Part shown: one piece after another, positions 53,442 to 61,574 of the stretch | Numbering within the stretch: the first letter of the stretch is position 1 | Layout of the letters: each line of letters opens with the position of its first letter | NCBI GenBank assembly: GCA_000720535.1 | Contig: JOAZ01000029.1 | Span: 18,416-82,415 of the forward strand | Length of the DNA stretch: 64,000 bases | Direction: 5' to 3' | From: Streptomyces halstedii | GTDB lineage: Bacteria; Actinomycetota; Actinomycetes; Streptomycetales; Streptomycetaceae | Notes under the pieces: model-generated | Database searches by the model: none | Told to the model about the DNA's origin: nothing | What the model saw: the letters and a program-made list of their open reading frames with translations, nothing else | Position numbers and translations under genes: made by a program

Positions 53442-55221
53442 AGCGGTCCCAGTTGATCGACCAGGCCATCAGCCCGCGCAGCCCGGGGTAGGTGCCGTGG
53501 GTCTGGTAGCTGCCGCAGTCGGTCTTCTTGGTCAGGCAGTTCAGCGCCTTGGTGACCTCGGCCGGTGAGGTGTGCCCGTTGCCCGCCTGGGTGGAGGCGG
53601 GGAGGCCGATGGCGACCTGGTCGGGGCGCAGCGCCGGGAAGACCTTGGTCTGGTCGCCGGCCACCGGGAAGCCGGTGAGCAGCATGTCCGTCATGGCGAT
53701 GTGGAAGTCGGCACCGCCCATCGAGTGGTACTGGTTGTCCAGGCCCATGATGGAGCCCGAGTTGTAGTCCTGGACGTGCAGCAGCGTGAGGGCGTCGCGC
53801 AGGGCGTGGATGACGGGCAGGTAGGCGCCGGCGCGCGGGTCCTGGCCGCCCCAGGGGCCGGAGCCGTAGTACTGGTAGCCGAGCTGCACGAAGAAGGTCT
53901 CGGGGGCCATGGTGAGGACGAAGTCGTCGCCGTACTTGGCCTTGAGGGTCTTCACGGCCGAGATGAGGTTGACGACGACGGGGCTCGTCGGGTTGCGGAA
54001 GTCGGTGTCACCGGTGTTCAGCGAGAGCGAGTGGCCCTCGAAGTCGATGTCCAGGCCGTCCAGTCCGTACGTGTCGATGATCTTGGACACCGAGGAGACG
54101 AAGGTGTCGCGGGCGGCCGTGGAGTTGAGCTGCACCTGGCCGTTCTGGCCGCCGATGGAGATCAGGACCTTCTTGCCGGCCGCCTGCTTGGCCTTGACGG
54201 CGGCCTTGAACTCCGCCTCGCTCTCCACACCCGGGCACTCGGCGACGGGGCAGAGCGAGAAGCGGATGTCGCCGGAGGTGACGGAGGTCGGCTCACCGAA
54301 GGCGAGGTTGATGACGTCCCACGAGTCGGGGACGTCGGCCATCCGGGTGTAGCCGGAGCCGTTGGCGAAGCTGGCGTGCAGATAGCCGACGAGGGCGTGG
54401 GCGGGCAGGTCCCCGCCGCCGCCCTCCTGGCCGCCGCCGGAGGTGGTGGTGGCGCTCACGGCCGCCGACTTCGCGGACTCACCGGCGGCGTTGACCGCGC
54501 TGACCTGGAAGCTGTACGCGGTGGAGGCGGTCAGCCCCGTCACGGTCGCGGAGGGACCGGTGGCGGTCTGGACCTTCGTGCCGTCGCGGTAGACCTGGTA
54601 GCCGGTGGCTCCGGCCGAGGCGGTCCAGCTCAGCGGGACGGAGGTGGAGGTGGCCGTGCCGGCCTTCAGGCCGGTGGGGGCGGCGGGCACGGTGGCGGGG
54701 GCGCCGCCGGGTCCGACCAGGGTGAGGTCGTCGGCGTAGTAGGCGGCGGTGCCGTACCAGCCGTGGGTGTAGACGGTGACCGAGGTGGTCGCGGGGCCGG
54801 TCTTGAAGGAGGTGCCGAGCTTGGTGTACGAACCGGCCGACTGGGTCCAGGTGGAGACGTCCGTGGTGCCGGTGCCGGACGCGCCGAGGTAGACGTAGTC
54901 CCCCCGCACCCACGCCTGGAGGGTGTACGTGGAGTCGGGCTTGACCGTCACGGTCTGGGAGCACTTGGCGTTGTCGCTGCCGGCCGGGGTCGCCTTCAGC
55001 GCCGATGTGCCGCTGTGCACGGGGGTGCTGACGACGGTTCCGCTGCCGCCCGAGCAGGTCCAGCCGTCCAGACCCGCCTCGAAGCCGCCGTTGCGTGCCA
55101 GGTCGGCGTCGGCGGCGGTGGCGGCCGGCGCCGAGGCGACCAGCCCGGCGGCGGCGAGCAGGGCCGCCGAACAGACGGCCAGAAGTCCGGTGAATCGGGC
55201 GGGTGGTCCGGTGCGTTCCAC
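53392..55221 (-). CDS. Secreted GH18 chitinase with CBM and fibronectin III domains
   Basis: Extracellular chitinase, 609 aa. Signal peptide (about 1-35, ending ATAADAD), an N-terminal carbohydrate-binding-type beta domain (about 38-180, LARNGGFEAGLDGWTCSGG), a fibronectin type III domain (about 185-270, AAPTGLKAGTATSTSVPLSW), a Gly-rich linker, and a GH18 barrel with LIDIGGQNG-like LISIGGQNG and the catalytic DGLDIDFEG (D388 to E395). The GTG at 55221 has GGAGG 6 nt upstream. Two DasR-like operator repeats lie upstream, so expression should respond to N-acetylglucosamine/chitin breakdown products. Confidence 0.96.
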   Translation of the reverse strand: MERTGPPARFTGLLAVCSAALLAAAGLVASAPAATAADADLARNGGFEAGLDGWTCSGGSGTVVSTPVHSGTSALKATPAGSDNAKCSQTVTVKPDSTYTLQAWVRGDYVYLGASGTGTTDVSTWTQSAGSYTKLGTSFKTGPATTSVTVYTHGWYGTAAYYADDLTLVGPGGAPATVPAAPTGLKAGTATSTSVPLSWTASAGATGYQVYRDGTKVQTATGPSATVTGLTASTAYSFQVSAVNAAGESAKSAAVSATTTSGGGQEGGGGDLPAHALVGYLHASFANGSGYTRMADVPDSWDVINLAFGEPTSVTSGDIRFSLCPVAECPGVESEAEFKAAVKAKQAAGKKVLISIGGQNGQVQLNSTAARDTFVSSVSKIIDTYGLDGLDIDFEGHSLSLNTGDTDFRNPTSPVVVNLISAVKTLKAKYGDDFVLTMAPETFFVQLGYQYYGSGPWGGQDPRAGAYLPVIHALRDALTLLHVQDYNSGSIMGLDNQYHSMGGADFHIAMTDMLLTGFPVAGDQTKVFPALRPDQVAIGLPASTQAGNGHTSPAEVTKALNCLTKKTDCGSYQTHGTYPGLRGLMAWSINWDRFNNGEFAKNFDAYFGN

Positions 55222-55266
55222 AACAGCCTCCGTGCTGGGGGGAATTGAGTGCGGCCGCGCACAACA

Positions 55267-55296
55267 TGGTCCAGACCAATCCACTTGTCAAGACCT
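55267..55296 (-). promoter_or_regulatory. DasR-like (dre) direct repeats over the chitinase promoter
   Basis: TGGTCCAGACCA (55267-55278) differs by one base from the palindromic dre core TGGTCTAGACCA, and TTGTCAAGACCT (55285-55296) is a weaker second copy. Streptomyces chitinase promoters characteristically carry such 12-bp repeats. The second copy overlaps a perfect minus-strand -35 (TTGACA, 55291-55286); 17 nt further is a weak -10, CATGTT (55268-55263). Confidence 0.8.
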
Positions 55297-55307
55297 CTGG
55301 CAGTCCC

Positions 55308-55778
55308 TCAGTCCTCCCGGCCCGTCCCCCCGCGGGCGGCACGGGCGGCGGCGGCCTCGTGCAGCGCGAGCTCCAGGAGGACCGGATCGACCAGCGTCCC
55401 CGACCCGTCCGGCAGGATCAGCCACCGTGCCGCACCCACCGTCCGTCCGGGCCGGGGGACGGCGATCCAGCTGCCCCGGCCGATCCCCCGCACCCCGGTG
55501 CCCAGCCACCCCGAGGCCGTGCCCGGCGGCACGAAGAAGCCCATCCGGGCGTCCCCGAAACCGAGCAGCACCGGTCCGGGCCGGTGGACGAGGCGGGTGA
55601 GCACGTCGAGCGTCGGATATCCCAGCTCCACCGGTACGGCGAGCACGTCCCAGCGTCCGCCGGCGGGAAGCAGCGCGATCCCCAGGGGGACGCGCTCCCA
55701 CTCCCGGCGGCAGGCGTCCGGATCCGGTGCCGCCGATACGAGCCATTCGACCCCGGCCCTGGCCCCCGTGTCGGCCAT
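55308..55778 (-). CDS. Hypothetical protein
   Basis: A 156-residue cytoplasmic protein without signal or membrane segments. Recognisable stretches are LGIALLPAGGRWDVLAVPVELG, read here as GIALLPAGGRWDVLAVPVE, and WIAVPRPGRTVGAARWL, which recall the N-terminal part of bifunctional primase/polymerase-like proteins in actinobacteria; the acidic catalytic residues of that family are not evident, so no activity is assigned. The ATG at 55778 has GGAAGG 6 nt upstream. It follows the polyamine operon by 139 bp holding two hairpins, and ends just before the chitinase promoter. Confidence 0.8.
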   Translation of the reverse strand: MADTGARAGVEWLVSAAPDPDACRREWERVPLGIALLPAGGRWDVLAVPVELGYPTLDVLTRLVHRPGPVLLGFGDARMGFFVPPGTASGWLGTGVRGIGRGSWIAVPRPGRTVGAARWLILPDGSGTLVDPVLLELALHEAAAARAARGGTGRED

Positions 55779-55801
55779 GACTGCCTTCCTTTCCCCGTGA
55801 G

Positions 55802-55823
55802 CACCGGCAGGGTCCTGCCGGTG
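55802..55823 (-). promoter_or_regulatory. 22-bp inverted repeat upstream of hypothetical gene
   Basis: CACCGGCAGG and CCTGCCGGTG (10-bp perfect arms) separated by 2 nt, 23 nt upstream of the start at 55778. The tiny loop suits a protein-binding operator better than a terminator; either is possible. Confidence 0.5.
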
Positions 55824-55868
55824 TGTACGGGGAGAGAGAGCGGCCGGGCGCGATCATGACGCGGGTCG

Positions 55869-55910
55869 GGACGGCGGATGACCGTGAGGTGGATCACTCC
55901 CCCGCCGTCC
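55869..55910 (-). terminator. Hairpin after the amine-oxidase gene
   Basis: GGACGGCGG (55869-55877) pairs with CCGCCGTCC (55902-55910) around a 24-nt loop, 7 nt after the stop at 55918. Marks the probable end of the polyamine operon. Confidence 0.5.
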
Positions 55911-55917
55911 GGGCCGC

Positions 55918-57333
55918 TCAGCTGTCGAAACCGAACCCCAGCCGGTCCATGGCCCGCAGCCACGGGTCGCGGTGGCCGCCGTGGCTGTCGGCGCGCGCCA
56001 TCGACCTCTTGGTGAGCGAGATCCCCGCCCAGGCGAAGGGCTCGGGCGGGAAGGGCAGCGGCCGGGAGCGGACCATCCGGAGCCCGGTGCGTTCCGTGCG
56101 CTCCCCGGCCAGCAGATCGAGCATGACCTCGGCCCCGAAGCGGGTGGCCCCGACGCCCAGACCGGTGTAGCCGGCCGCGTGGGCGACCCGTCCCCCGTAC
56201 GCCGTCGCGAAGAACGCGGAAAAGCGCGAACAGGTGTCGATCGCCCCGCCCCAGGCATGGGAGAAACGCACGCCGGAGAGCTGCGGAAAATACTCGAAGA
56301 AATGCTGGGCGAGCTTCAGAAAGGTCTCGGGACGCTGGTCGAGGGCGGAATCCAGACGGCCTCCGTACGGATAGACGGCGTCATATCCGCCCCACAGGAT
56401 CCGGTGGTCCGAGGACATCCGGAAATAGTGGAACCGGTGGGCCCCGTCGCTCATTCCCTGGCGGTTCCGCCAGCCGATCGAGGCGAGCTGGCCGGCGCTC
56501 AGCGGCTCGGTCATCAGCGCGTAGTCGTACACCGGGACGGTGTACGGGCGCAGCCGCGCGACCAGGGACGGGAAGACGTTCGTCCCGAGGGCCGCCCGCC
56601 GGGCGAAGACCCTGCCGTACGGGGTACGCACCGCGATCCCGGCGCCCGAGCGGGCCAGATCCAGGCCCGGGGTGTGCTCGTGGACGCGTACGCCGAGACG
56701 CAGGCAGGCCCGCTTCAGCCCCCAGGCGAGCTTCGCCGGGTGGAGCATCGCGACCCCGCGCCGGTCGAACAGGCCGCCCAGGAAGGCCGGGGAGTCCACC
56801 TCGGCCCGTACCTGTTCGCGGTCCAGGAACTCCGGTGTGCCGAGGCCGAGTTCCTCGGTGCGGCGGTGCCAGGCGCGCAGGTCGGCCAGCTCATGGGGCC
56901 GGGTGGCCGCCACGATCTCGCCGGTGCGCTCGAAGTCGCAGTCGATGCCGTGGCGGGCGACGGCCTCCTCGATGCCGTCCAGGTTGCGCGCGCCCAGCTC
57001 CTCCAGCTTCGCGATCTCCCCGGGCCAGCGCTCCAGGCCGTTGGCCGTCCCGTGGGTCAGCGAGGCGGCGCAGAACCCTCCGTTGCGGCCCGAGGCGGCC
57101 CAGCCCGCCTCGCGCGCCTCGATGAGCACCACCTCGCGTCCGGGGTCGCGCTCCTTGGCGAGCAGCGCGGTCCACAGCCCGCTGTAGCCGCCGCCGACCA
57201 CCAGGAGGTCGCAGACCGCGTCACCGGTGAGCGCGGGGAGCGCCTCCGGTTTCGCGGGGTCGTCGAGCCAGTAGGACAGCGGGCGCGCACCGGAAAGGGA
57301 TGCCGCCGCACGGCGCAGGGCGTCCGGGGCCAT
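55918..57333 (-). CDS. FAD-dependent amine oxidoreductase, PuuB-like
   Basis: DAO-family flavoprotein, 471 aa, resembling gamma-glutamylputrescine oxidase. The N-terminal WLDDP region is followed by the Rossmann motif CDLLVVGGGYSGLWTALLA and EAREAGWAASGRNGGFC, which in this subfamily carries the FAD-binding R-N-G-G. The C-terminal half has WGGYDAVYPYGG, HAWGGAIDTCSRF and HAAGYTGLGVGAT. The ATG at 57333 is preferred, with AAGGAG 9 nt upstream. Last gene of the polyamine uptake operon, so putrescine or its glutamyl form is the likely substrate; a PuuA-type ligase is not in the window. Confidence 0.9.
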   Translation of the reverse strand: MAPDALRRAAASLSGARPLSYWLDDPAKPEALPALTGDAVCDLLVVGGGYSGLWTALLAKERDPGREVVLIEAREAGWAASGRNGGFCAASLTHGTANGLERWPGEIAKLEELGARNLDGIEEAVARHGIDCDFERTGEIVAATRPHELADLRAWHRRTEELGLGTPEFLDREQVRAEVDSPAFLGGLFDRRGVAMLHPAKLAWGLKRACLRLGVRVHEHTPGLDLARSGAGIAVRTPYGRVFARRAALGTNVFPSLVARLRPYTVPVYDYALMTEPLSAGQLASIGWRNRQGMSDGAHRFHYFRMSSDHRILWGGYDAVYPYGGRLDSALDQRPETFLKLAQHFFEYFPQLSGVRFSHAWGGAIDTCSRFSAFFATAYGGRVAHAAGYTGLGVGATRFGAEVMLDLLAGERTERTGLRMVRSRPLPFPPEPFAWAGISLTKRSMARADSHGGHRDPWLRAMDRLGFGFDS

Positions 57334-57354
57334 GGTTTCCAACTCCTTCGGGAA

Positions 57355-58161
57355 TCACTTCTCGGCTCTGCTCTTTCTCCGGTCGGCCACCAGTTGTCCC
57401 ACGACGACCACGGCGACGGCGACGGCGAACATGGCCGTACCGATGACATTGATCTGTACGGGTGTTCCGCGCTGGGCCGATCCCCAGACGAACATGGGGA
57501 AGGTCACCGTGGAACCGGCGTTGAAATTGGTGATGATGAAATCGTCGAAGGAGAGCGCGAAGGCGAGCAGCGCGCCGGCCGCGATACCCGGGGCCGCGAT
57601 CGGCAGGGTCACCCGGAGGAAGGTCTGCGCGGGGCCCGCGTAGAGGTCGCGGGCGGCCTCCTCCAGGCGCGGGTCCATCGACATCACCCGCGCCTTGACG
57701 GCCGTCACCACGAAGCTGAGGCAGAACATGATGTGCGCGATCAGCACGGTACGGAAGCCGAGTTCGGCCCCCATGTTGAGGAAGAGCGTGAGCAGGGACG
57801 CGGCCATCACCACTTCGGGCATGGCCATGGGCAGGAAGATCAGCGAGTTGACCGCGCCCCGGGCCCGGAAGCGGTAGCGGACCAGCGCGAAGGCGATCAT
57901 CGTGCCGAGCACGGTCGCCCCGAGCGTCGCCAGGGCGGCGATCCGCAGGGACAGCGAGAGCGAGCCGCACAGGTCGGCGACCCCGCAGGGGTCCTTCCAG
58001 GCGTCCAGGGAGAACCGCTGCCAGGTGTAGTTGAAGCGGCCGTTCGGCCGGTTGAAGGAGAACACCATGACGACGGCGTTGGGCAGGACCAGGTAGGCCA
58101 GGGTCAGCAGCCCGGCGATCACGACCAGGCGCCGCCGCAGCGCGTGGAGCAGGCGTGTCAC
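57355..58161 (-). CDS. Polyamine-type ABC transporter permease, PotC-like
   Basis: Inner-membrane permease, 268 aa, six predicted helices. PotC-type features: N-terminal helix with YLVLPNAVVMVFSFNRP, then the EAA coupling loop with LEEAARDLYAGPAQTFLRVT and ALSFDDFIITNFNAG. The GTG at 58161 overlaps the upstream stop (GTGA), with GGAGG 7 nt upstream inside a short palindrome (GGAGGACCTCC). Forms a heterodimer with the PotB-like product. Confidence 0.93.
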   Translation of the reverse strand: MTRLLHALRRRLVVIAGLLTLAYLVLPNAVVMVFSFNRPNGRFNYTWQRFSLDAWKDPCGVADLCGSLSLSLRIAALATLGATVLGTMIAFALVRYRFRARGAVNSLIFLPMAMPEVVMAASLLTLFLNMGAELGFRTVLIAHIMFCLSFVVTAVKARVMSMDPRLEEAARDLYAGPAQTFLRVTLPIAAPGIAAGALLAFALSFDDFIITNFNAGSTVTFPMFVWGSAQRGTPVQINVIGTAMFAVAVAVVVVGQLVADRRKSRAEK

Positions 58162-59084
58162 AGGAGGTCCTCCGTCCCGGAGCGGCGGATGTGGACGGTG
58201 ACGACGAGCAGGACGACCGCCATGAGGATGAAGGAGAGGGCCGCCGCCGTCGGATAGTCCAGGACCCGCAGGAACTGGGACTGGATGACGCTGCCGACCA
58301 TCTTGGTGTCCGTGGAGCCGAGGAGTTCCGCGTTGACGTAGTCGCCGCTGGCCGGGATGAACGTCAGGAGGGTGCCGGCGACGACCCCGGGCATGGACAG
58401 CGGGAGGGTGACCGTGCGGAAGGTGGTGGCCGCCGTGGCGTACAGGTCGCCCGCCGCCTCGTGCAGCCGGGGGTCGATCCGGTCCAGCGAGGTGTAGAGC
58501 GGGAGGACCATGAACGGCAGGAAGTTGTACGTCAGTCCGCAGACGACGGCCATCGGGGTGGCCAGGACGCGGTCGCCCTCGGTCCAGCCGAGCCCGCTGG
58601 TGACGTCCAGGACGTGCAGCGCCTTCAGCGCCTCCACGACGGCGCCGCCGTCCGCGAGGATGGTCTTCCAGGCGAGCGTGCGGATCAGGAAGCTGGTGAA
58701 GAAGGGCGCGATCACCAGCACGAGCACCAGGTTGCGCCACCGGCCGGCCTTGAAGGCGATCAGGTAGGCGAGCGGGTATCCCAGCAGCAGGCACAGGAGC
58801 GTGGCGGTACCGGCGTACAGCAGGGACCTGAGGAACTGCGGGTAGTAGTCGGCGAGCGCGTCCTTGTAGGTCGCCAGGTGCCAGGTGACCCGGAACCCCT
58901 CCTCCAGGGATCCGGTCTGTACGGAGGTGGACGCCTGGTAGACCATCGGCAGCGCGAAGAAGACGAGCAGCCACAGGACGCCGGGGAGCAGCAGCCAGTA
59001 GGGGACGAGCCGCTTGCGGACGGACCGCCCGCGGACCGGGGGCGCGGGGGCGGGCGGCGCCGGTGGGCCGCCGGTCGCGCTCAC
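58158..59084 (-). CDS. Polyamine-type ABC transporter permease, PotB-like
   Basis: Inner-membrane permease, 308 aa, with a Pro-rich N-terminus then six helices (first around YWLLLPGVLWLLVFFALPM). The EAA loop LHEAAGDLYATAATTFRTVT and FIPASGDYVNAELLG are typical of PotB. The GTG at 59084 overlaps the ATPase stop (GTGA). Operon with PotA-, PotC- and PotD-like genes. Confidence 0.93.
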   Translation of the reverse strand: MSATGGPPAPPAPAPPVRGRSVRKRLVPYWLLLPGVLWLLVFFALPMVYQASTSVQTGSLEEGFRVTWHLATYKDALADYYPQFLRSLLYAGTATLLCLLLGYPLAYLIAFKAGRWRNLVLVLVIAPFFTSFLIRTLAWKTILADGGAVVEALKALHVLDVTSGLGWTEGDRVLATPMAVVCGLTYNFLPFMVLPLYTSLDRIDPRLHEAAGDLYATAATTFRTVTLPLSMPGVVAGTLLTFIPASGDYVNAELLGSTDTKMVGSVIQSQFLRVLDYPTAAALSFILMAVVLLVVTVHIRRSGTEDLL

Positions 59085-60229
59085 GGCGTGTCCTGGACGC
59101 TCTGCACACCGGCCTCCATGTCCTGGGCGGCGTCGAGGGCGAAGGTGTGGGCGGGGTCCCAGCGCAGGACGACCTCGCTCCCGGGGGCGAGGCTCCGGCG
59201 GTGCCCGGTGTTCTGCTCGTAGACCTGGAGCGCCTTGCCGGCGGGGCTCTCCACGAGGTACTGGGTGCTGGCGCCGAGGAAGCCGGCCTCGGTGATCCGC
59301 CCGGTGACCCGGTTGCGGCCGTCGTCCGGGTCCGCGTCGGCGGCGGGGTCGAGGGATATCTTCTCGGGCCGTATGCCGACGAGGAGCCTGCCGCCGGGCG
59401 GGGTCGGGGCGGGGCACCGGCCGGCGGGCAGCCGGAGCGTTCCGCCGCCCGCCGAGACGACGACGTCCGTACCGGCGGACACGATCTCGGCCTCGATGAG
59501 GTTGGAGGTGCCGAGGAAGTTCGCCACGAAGGTGGTGCGCGGGTTCTCGTAGAGGTCGGCGGGGGCGCCGAGTTGTTCGACGCGGCCGCCGTTCATCACG
59601 GCGACCGTGTCGGCCATGGTCATGGCCTCCTCCTGGTCGTGGGTGACGTGGACGAAGGTGATGCCGACCTCGGTCTGGATGCGTTTGAGCTCCAGTTGCA
59701 TCCGCCGCCGCAGCGAGAGGTCGAGGGCGCCGAGCGGTTCGTCGAGCAGGAGCACCTGGGGGTGGTTGATGAGCGCGCGGGCCACGGCGACGCGCTGCTG
59801 CTGGCCGCCGGAGAGCTGGTGCGGCCTGCGGCGGGCGAAGTCGCCGAGCTGGACGAGGTCCAGCATCTCGGCGACCCGCTTCTTCACCGGGGTCACCCCC
59901 CGGCGGCGCAGGCCGAACGCGACGTTCTCGGTGACGTCGAGATGAGGGAAGAGCGCGTAGCTCTGGAAGACGGTGTTGACGGGCCGCCGGTGCGGCGGCA
60001 GGGCCGTGATGTCCCTGCCGCCGAGGGAGACGGTGCCCGTGGTGGCCTCCTCCAGGCCGGCGATCATCCGCAGGGTGGTGGTCTTGCCGCAGCCGGACGC
60101 GCCGAGCAGGGCGAAGAAGGAGCCCCGCGGGACGGTCAGGTCGAGGGGATGGACGGCGGTGAAGGAGCCGTAGGTCTTGCTGATGCCGGTCAGCCGGACG
60201 TCGCCGCCCGTCGTCTGCTGCTGTGTCAT
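59081..60229 (-). CDS. potA: Polyamine-type ABC transporter ATPase, PotA-like
   Basis: ATPase that drives polyamine uptake, 382 aa. Walker [20 protein letters not shown]-loop [11 protein letters not shown], signature [15 protein letters not shown], Walker [12 protein letters not shown] and H-loop VTHDQEEAM are intact; a C-terminal TOBE/regulatory domain (about 250-382) with GIRPEKISL follows, as in PotA. ATG at 60229 lies 49 nt after the PotD-like stop. Confidence 0.95.
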   Translation of the reverse strand: MTQQQTTGGDVRLTGISKTYGSFTAVHPLDLTVPRGSFFALLGASGCGKTTTLRMIAGLEEATTGTVSLGGRDITALPPHRRPVNTVFQSYALFPHLDVTENVAFGLRRRGVTPVKKRVAEMLDLVQLGDFARRRPHQLSGGQQQRVAVARALINHPQVLLLDEPLGALDLSLRRRMQLELKRIQTEVGITFVHVTHDQEEAMTMADTVAVMNGGRVEQLGAPADLYENPRTTFVANFLGTSNLIEAEIVSAGTDVVVSAGGGTLRLPAGRCPAPTPPGGRLLVGIRPEKISLDPAADADPDDGRNRVTGRITEAGFLGASTQYLVESPAGKALQVYEQNTGHRRSLAPGSEVVLRWDPAHTFALDAAQDMEAGVQSVQDTP

Positions 60230-60278
60230 GGGTCGCGGTCCCAGGGTGTCGGGGGAGATCGGGGAGGGATCGGGCCGG

Positions 60279-61529
60279 TCAGGCGCCGAGGAGCGCGGCG
60301 AACTTCTCCTCGTACGCCGTCTCCTCGTCGGGTTCGAGGGAGCGGAAGGCGTGCGACTTCGCGGTCATCCGCGCGTCCGGCAGGATCAGCGTGTTGGAGG
60401 CCATGGCCGGGTCGATCGCGGCGAGTTCGGCGGCCACCCCGTCCACCGGGCAGACGTAGTTGATGTACGCGGCGAGCCGGGCGGCGACCGGGGGCTCGTA
60501 GTAGTGGTCGATGAGCCGCTCGGCGTTGGTCTTGTGCCGCGCCTTGGCGGGGACCAGCAGGTTGTCGGTGGCGGTGACGTATCCGGCGGCGGGGATCGCG
60601 TACTTGATGTCCGGGTTGTCGGCCTGGAGCTGGACGATGTCCCCGGCCCAGGCGACGCAGGCCGCGATGTCGCCCTTGCTGAGGTCCGCGGTGTAGTCGT
60701 TGCCGGTGAAGCGGCGTATCTGTTTCCGGTCGACGCCGTCCTGGAGCCGGGCGATGGCCGCGTCGTAGTCGGCGTCGGTGAAGGAGGCGGGGTCGCGGCC
60801 CATGTCGAGGAGGGTCATGCCCACCGAGTCGCGCATCTCGGAGAGGAAGGACACCCGGCCCTTGAGGCGGGGGTCGTCGAGCAGTTGGGTCACGGAGTCG
60901 ACGGTGCGGCCGCCGGTCGCCCTGGCGTTGTAGGCGATGATGGTGGGGATGCCGCTCCAGGGGTAGGAGTGGGCCCGTCCGGGGTCCCAGTCGGGGGCGC
61001 GGAACTGCGCCGTGAGGTTGGCGAACGCGTGCGGCAGGTTCGCCGGGTCGAGCTTCTGCGCCCAGCCGAGCCGGATGATCCGGGCGGCGAGCCAGTCCGT
61101 GACGACGATCAGGTCCCGCCCGGTGTCCTGGCCCGCGGCGAGCTGCGGTTTGACCTTGCCGAAGAACTCGACGTTGTCGTTGATGTCCTCGGTGTACTTG
61201 ACCGTGATCCCGGTGCGTTCGGTGAACGTCCGGAGGGTCGGGCGGCTCTGCCCGTCGTCGCCGACGTCCATGTACTCGGTCCAGTTGGAGAAGGTGACGC
61301 GCTTCTCGCGGTCCGAGTGGTCGTCGGAGGCGGCCGCGCCCTGGTCCTCCCGTTTCGCGGGCGGGATACCGCAGGCGCCCAGTGCGGCGAGGCCGCCGAG
61401 TACGCCCGCGCCCGCGCCCGACGCCCTCAGGAGGGAGCGGCGGGTGAGGGCGCCCCGGCCGTCCGAGAGGCTGCGCCGCATCGCTGCGAGTCGCGGCGCG
61501 GTGAGGCCCTCGGCCTCGTACTCCTGCAT
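60279..61529 (-). CDS. Polyamine-type substrate-binding lipoprotein, PotD-like
   Basis: Receptor for polyamine import, 416 aa. The N-terminus is a Tat-type lipoprotein signal: LTRRSLLRASGAGAG (R30-R31) and a lipobox ending at C53 (LGAC). The mature part shows the PotD pattern FSNWTEYMD near its start, then TGITVKYTEDINDNVEFFGKV, SYPWSGIPTIIAYN and GDIAACVAWAGDI. The ATG at 61529 has GGAAGGG 8 nt upstream. It follows the aldehyde dehydrogenase gene by 45 nt in the same operon. Confidence 0.94.
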   Translation of the reverse strand: MQEYEAEGLTAPRLAAMRRSLSDGRGALTRRSLLRASGAGAGVLGGLAALGACGIPPAKREDQGAAASDDHSDREKRVTFSNWTEYMDVGDDGQSRPTLRTFTERTGITVKYTEDINDNVEFFGKVKPQLAAGQDTGRDLIVVTDWLAARIIRLGWAQKLDPANLPHAFANLTAQFRAPDWDPGRAHSYPWSGIPTIIAYNARATGGRTVDSVTQLLDDPRLKGRVSFLSEMRDSVGMTLLDMGRDPASFTDADYDAAIARLQDGVDRKQIRRFTGNDYTADLSKGDIAACVAWAGDIVQLQADNPDIKYAIPAAGYVTATDNLLVPAKARHKTNAERLIDHYYEPPVAARLAAYINYVCPVDGVAAELAAIDPAMASNTLILPDARMTAKSHAFRSLEPDEETAYEEKFAALLGA

Positions 61530-61574
61530 ACGCGTTGCCCTTCCGGGTGGGTACGGCCGCCGGGCGGCGGCCTC

